Source: Ramlibacter sp.
GTDB taxonomy: Bacteria; Pseudomonadota; Gammaproteobacteria; Burkholderiales; Burkholderiaceae_C
DNA length: 7,645 nucleotides
Direction: 5' to 3'
Assembly: GCA_028292185.1 (NCBI GenBank)
Contig: JAQGMT010000484.1
Location: 1-7,645 of the forward strand
In this document: piece after piece, positions 6,921 to 7,645 of the stretch
Numbering within the stretch: the first letter of the stretch is position 1
Layout of the letters: each line of letters opens with the position of its first letter
The notes under the pieces: generated by a model
What the model saw: the letters and a program-made list of their open reading frames with translations, nothing else
Told to the model about the DNA's origin: nothing
Database searches by the model: none
Translations under genes and position numbers: made by a program

Positions 6921-7345
6921 CAGTAGAGGGGCAGGTTAAAGCCAAGAAGTTTTTGGAAGGCGAGGCCGACGGCAATCAGGCCGGCGGCGATCTTGATGTT
7001 GCGCACCACGGAATACTTGGCGCTGCCCGCGGTGGAGGCGAAGAACACCATGAAGATGATGCCGGCGATCATGTTCACATATTCGGAGATCACCGCGAAG
7101 CCGCACAGCGACCCCAGGATCAACGCGATATTTGTTGCGTTGAAAGTCATGGGCACGCGTTCGACATAGCGCGAACGCACCAAGGTGATCACCCCGATCA
7201 GCAGCAGCAGCGAACTGACGATCAGCGGAAACATTCCGGGCCCGGAGCGCGAGAAGTCGCCGCGCGGATAGCGCAGCGCCACCAGGCCGAAGCCCAGCGA
7301 GATCGCGATCAGGAACAGGCCCCTGACAAGATTGCGGTCATTCAT
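6920..7345 (-). CDS. tctB: Tripartite tricarboxylate transporter (TTT) small membrane subunit TctB
   Basis: This 141-residue membrane protein is the small subunit of the TTT carboxylate transporter, always poorly conserved in the family. It is hydrophobic, with membrane segments at about 8-24, 40-57, 72-88 (and possibly 91-105) and 116-133. The TctB N-terminal signature is present: LRYPRGDFSRSGPGMFPLIV at about 24-43, where the family has a similar YP..G..GPG.FP motif. The start ATG at 7345 gives a normal-length N-terminus, although no good Shine-Dalgarno precedes it (the upstream - strand reads TTTTGACTCC). It is the first gene of the tctB-tctA operon, and its stop (TGATG) overlaps the tctA start. 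No binding-protein gene (tctC/bug) lies directly upstream; instead there is a 110-bp leader and then the terminator of another gene. Confidence 0.88.
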   Translation of the reverse strand: MNDRNLVRGLFLIAISLGFGLVALRYPRGDFSRSGPGMFPLIVSSLLLLIGVITLVRSRYVERVPMTFNATNIALILGSLCGFAVISEYVNMIAGIIFMVFFASTAGSAKYSVVRNIKIAAGLIAVGLAFQKLLGFNLPLY

Positions 7346-7454
7346 GGAGTCAAAACAATGTGGGCGGTATGAGGGAGGGTGATTTTGCTGACTCCAAGCT
7401 GACCGGAACCCGACTTGAGGATGCGGGGAAGTACGTAGCCGCCTTCACGCAGCC
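7346..7454 (-). promoter_or_regulatory. tctBA leader and probable promoter region
   Basis: Between the terminator of the edge gene and the tctB start is a stretch of about 110 bp with no gene. It must carry the tctBA promoter if that operon is transcribed on its own. I do not see a convincing -35/-10 pair. A 7-bp inverted repeat, GGAGTCA (7346-7352) and TGACTCC (7389-7395), with the first arm abutting the tctB start codon, is the only visible structured element; a repeat this short can occur by chance. Confidence 0.35.
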
Positions 7455-7496
7455 AAAAAAGACAAGGGCCGCCGCCCCTTTCGGAGCGGCGGCCCT
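7455..7496 (-). terminator. Rho-independent terminator of the edge lipoprotein gene
   Basis: On the - strand, a stem formed by 7486-7496 and 7465-7475 (AGGGCCGCCGC and its exact complement, 11 bp) extends past one C/A mismatch by two more G-C pairs, with a four-base loop at 7479-7482. It is followed by TGTC and then six Ts (complement of 7455-7460). It starts about 20 bases after the stop codon at 7517 and is correctly oriented only for the - strand gene at the window edge. On the + strand no T-tract follows. It should insulate tctBA from that upstream gene. Confidence 0.85.
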
Positions 7497-7516
7497 GAAG
7501 GCCGAAGCTGCGGTTC

Positions 7517-7645
7517 CTAGCGAACGATCACGGCGCTGCCGGCAGGAGCGACGTAGGCGGGCGCCACGGTCGGGGCCGGCGTCGTGACCACCGCCGGCTG
7601 GGTGTAAGCGACCGGGGCCGTCGGGTACACCGTGCAACCGCCCAG
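7517..7645 (-). CDS. Small Pro/Ala/Val-rich predicted lipoprotein, C-terminal part (5' truncated by window edge)
   Basis: A reading frame enters from the right edge on the - strand and ends at a TAG (7519-7517). It reads LGGC at the edge, which looks like the end of a lipoprotein signal peptide, followed by about 38 residues: CTVYPTAP..., then repeated Pro, Ala, Val, Thr and Tyr, ending in AGSAVIVR. With the missing signal peptide the whole protein would be only about 55-65 residues. Support comes from the lipobox placement, consistent high-GC codon use and a strong terminator 20 bases after the stop. I do not recognise a family. It would be an outer-membrane-anchored or periplasmic small lipoprotein; its function is unknown. 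Because the start is outside the window, the signal peptide is inferred from four residues only. Confidence 0.72.
   Translation of the reverse strand: MGGCTVYPTAPVAYTQPAVVTTPAPTVAPAYVAPAGSAVIVR

Noticed and set aside
7350..7637. Open frames of about 75-95 codons on both strands (7360-7587 on +, 7350-7637 on -) across the tctB leader and terminator
   Set aside because: Both read straight through the strong terminator hairpin and have no recognisable protein features. The lipoprotein frame ending at 7517 explains the - strand better.
1..7645. CRISPR arrays, tRNA or rRNA genes, insertion sequences, phage or attachment sites
   Set aside because: I looked for regularly spaced repeats, tRNA-like cloverleaf segments, transposase motifs and terminal repeats and saw none. 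The window is ordinary chromosome-like coding sequence of even composition.

Overview
This window is GC-rich and almost fully coding. The codon bias (mostly G or C in third position) and protein styles suggest a betaproteobacterium of the Burkholderiales, plausibly Comamonadaceae (Ramlibacter/Variovorax/Polaromonas-like). That placement rests on general style and on the tripartite tricarboxylate transporter (TTT) genes, which are abundant in that group; no marker gene fixes the genus.

Left part, + strand (1-3190): the 3' end of an RND (HAE1-type) efflux operon in the order pump, adaptor, outer-membrane channel. The inner-membrane pump enters truncated from the left edge. Its stop lies 4 bp before the adaptor start, and the adaptor stop overlaps the GTG start of a NodT-type outer-membrane lipoprotein. 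Together they would form a drug or solvent export channel spanning both membranes.

Middle, + strand (3318-5400): after a 127-bp GC-rich spacer comes a two-component system. An OmpR/PhoB-type response regulator overlaps a TctE/QseC-like sensor histidine kinase with two membrane segments. The pair sits between the efflux operon and a TTT transporter, so its target could be either.

Right part, - strand (7345-5397): a tctB-tctA operon encodes the small and large membrane subunits of a TTT carboxylate transporter. It is convergent with the kinase gene, and the two stop codons share one CTAG palindrome. A perfect inverted repeat lies at this junction. No periplasmic binding protein gene (tctC/bug) is adjacent. 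TctA departs from the usual family motifs at several conserved, probably ligand-facing loops.

Right edge, - strand (7645-7517): the C-terminal part of a small Pro/Ala/Val-rich predicted lipoprotein gene, followed by a strong Rho-independent terminator (7455-7496) that insulates it from tctBA.

Nothing here is clearly a new system. The points most worth a second look are the divergent TctA, the response-regulator insertion, the ambiguous target of the two-component system, and the convergent gene junction.
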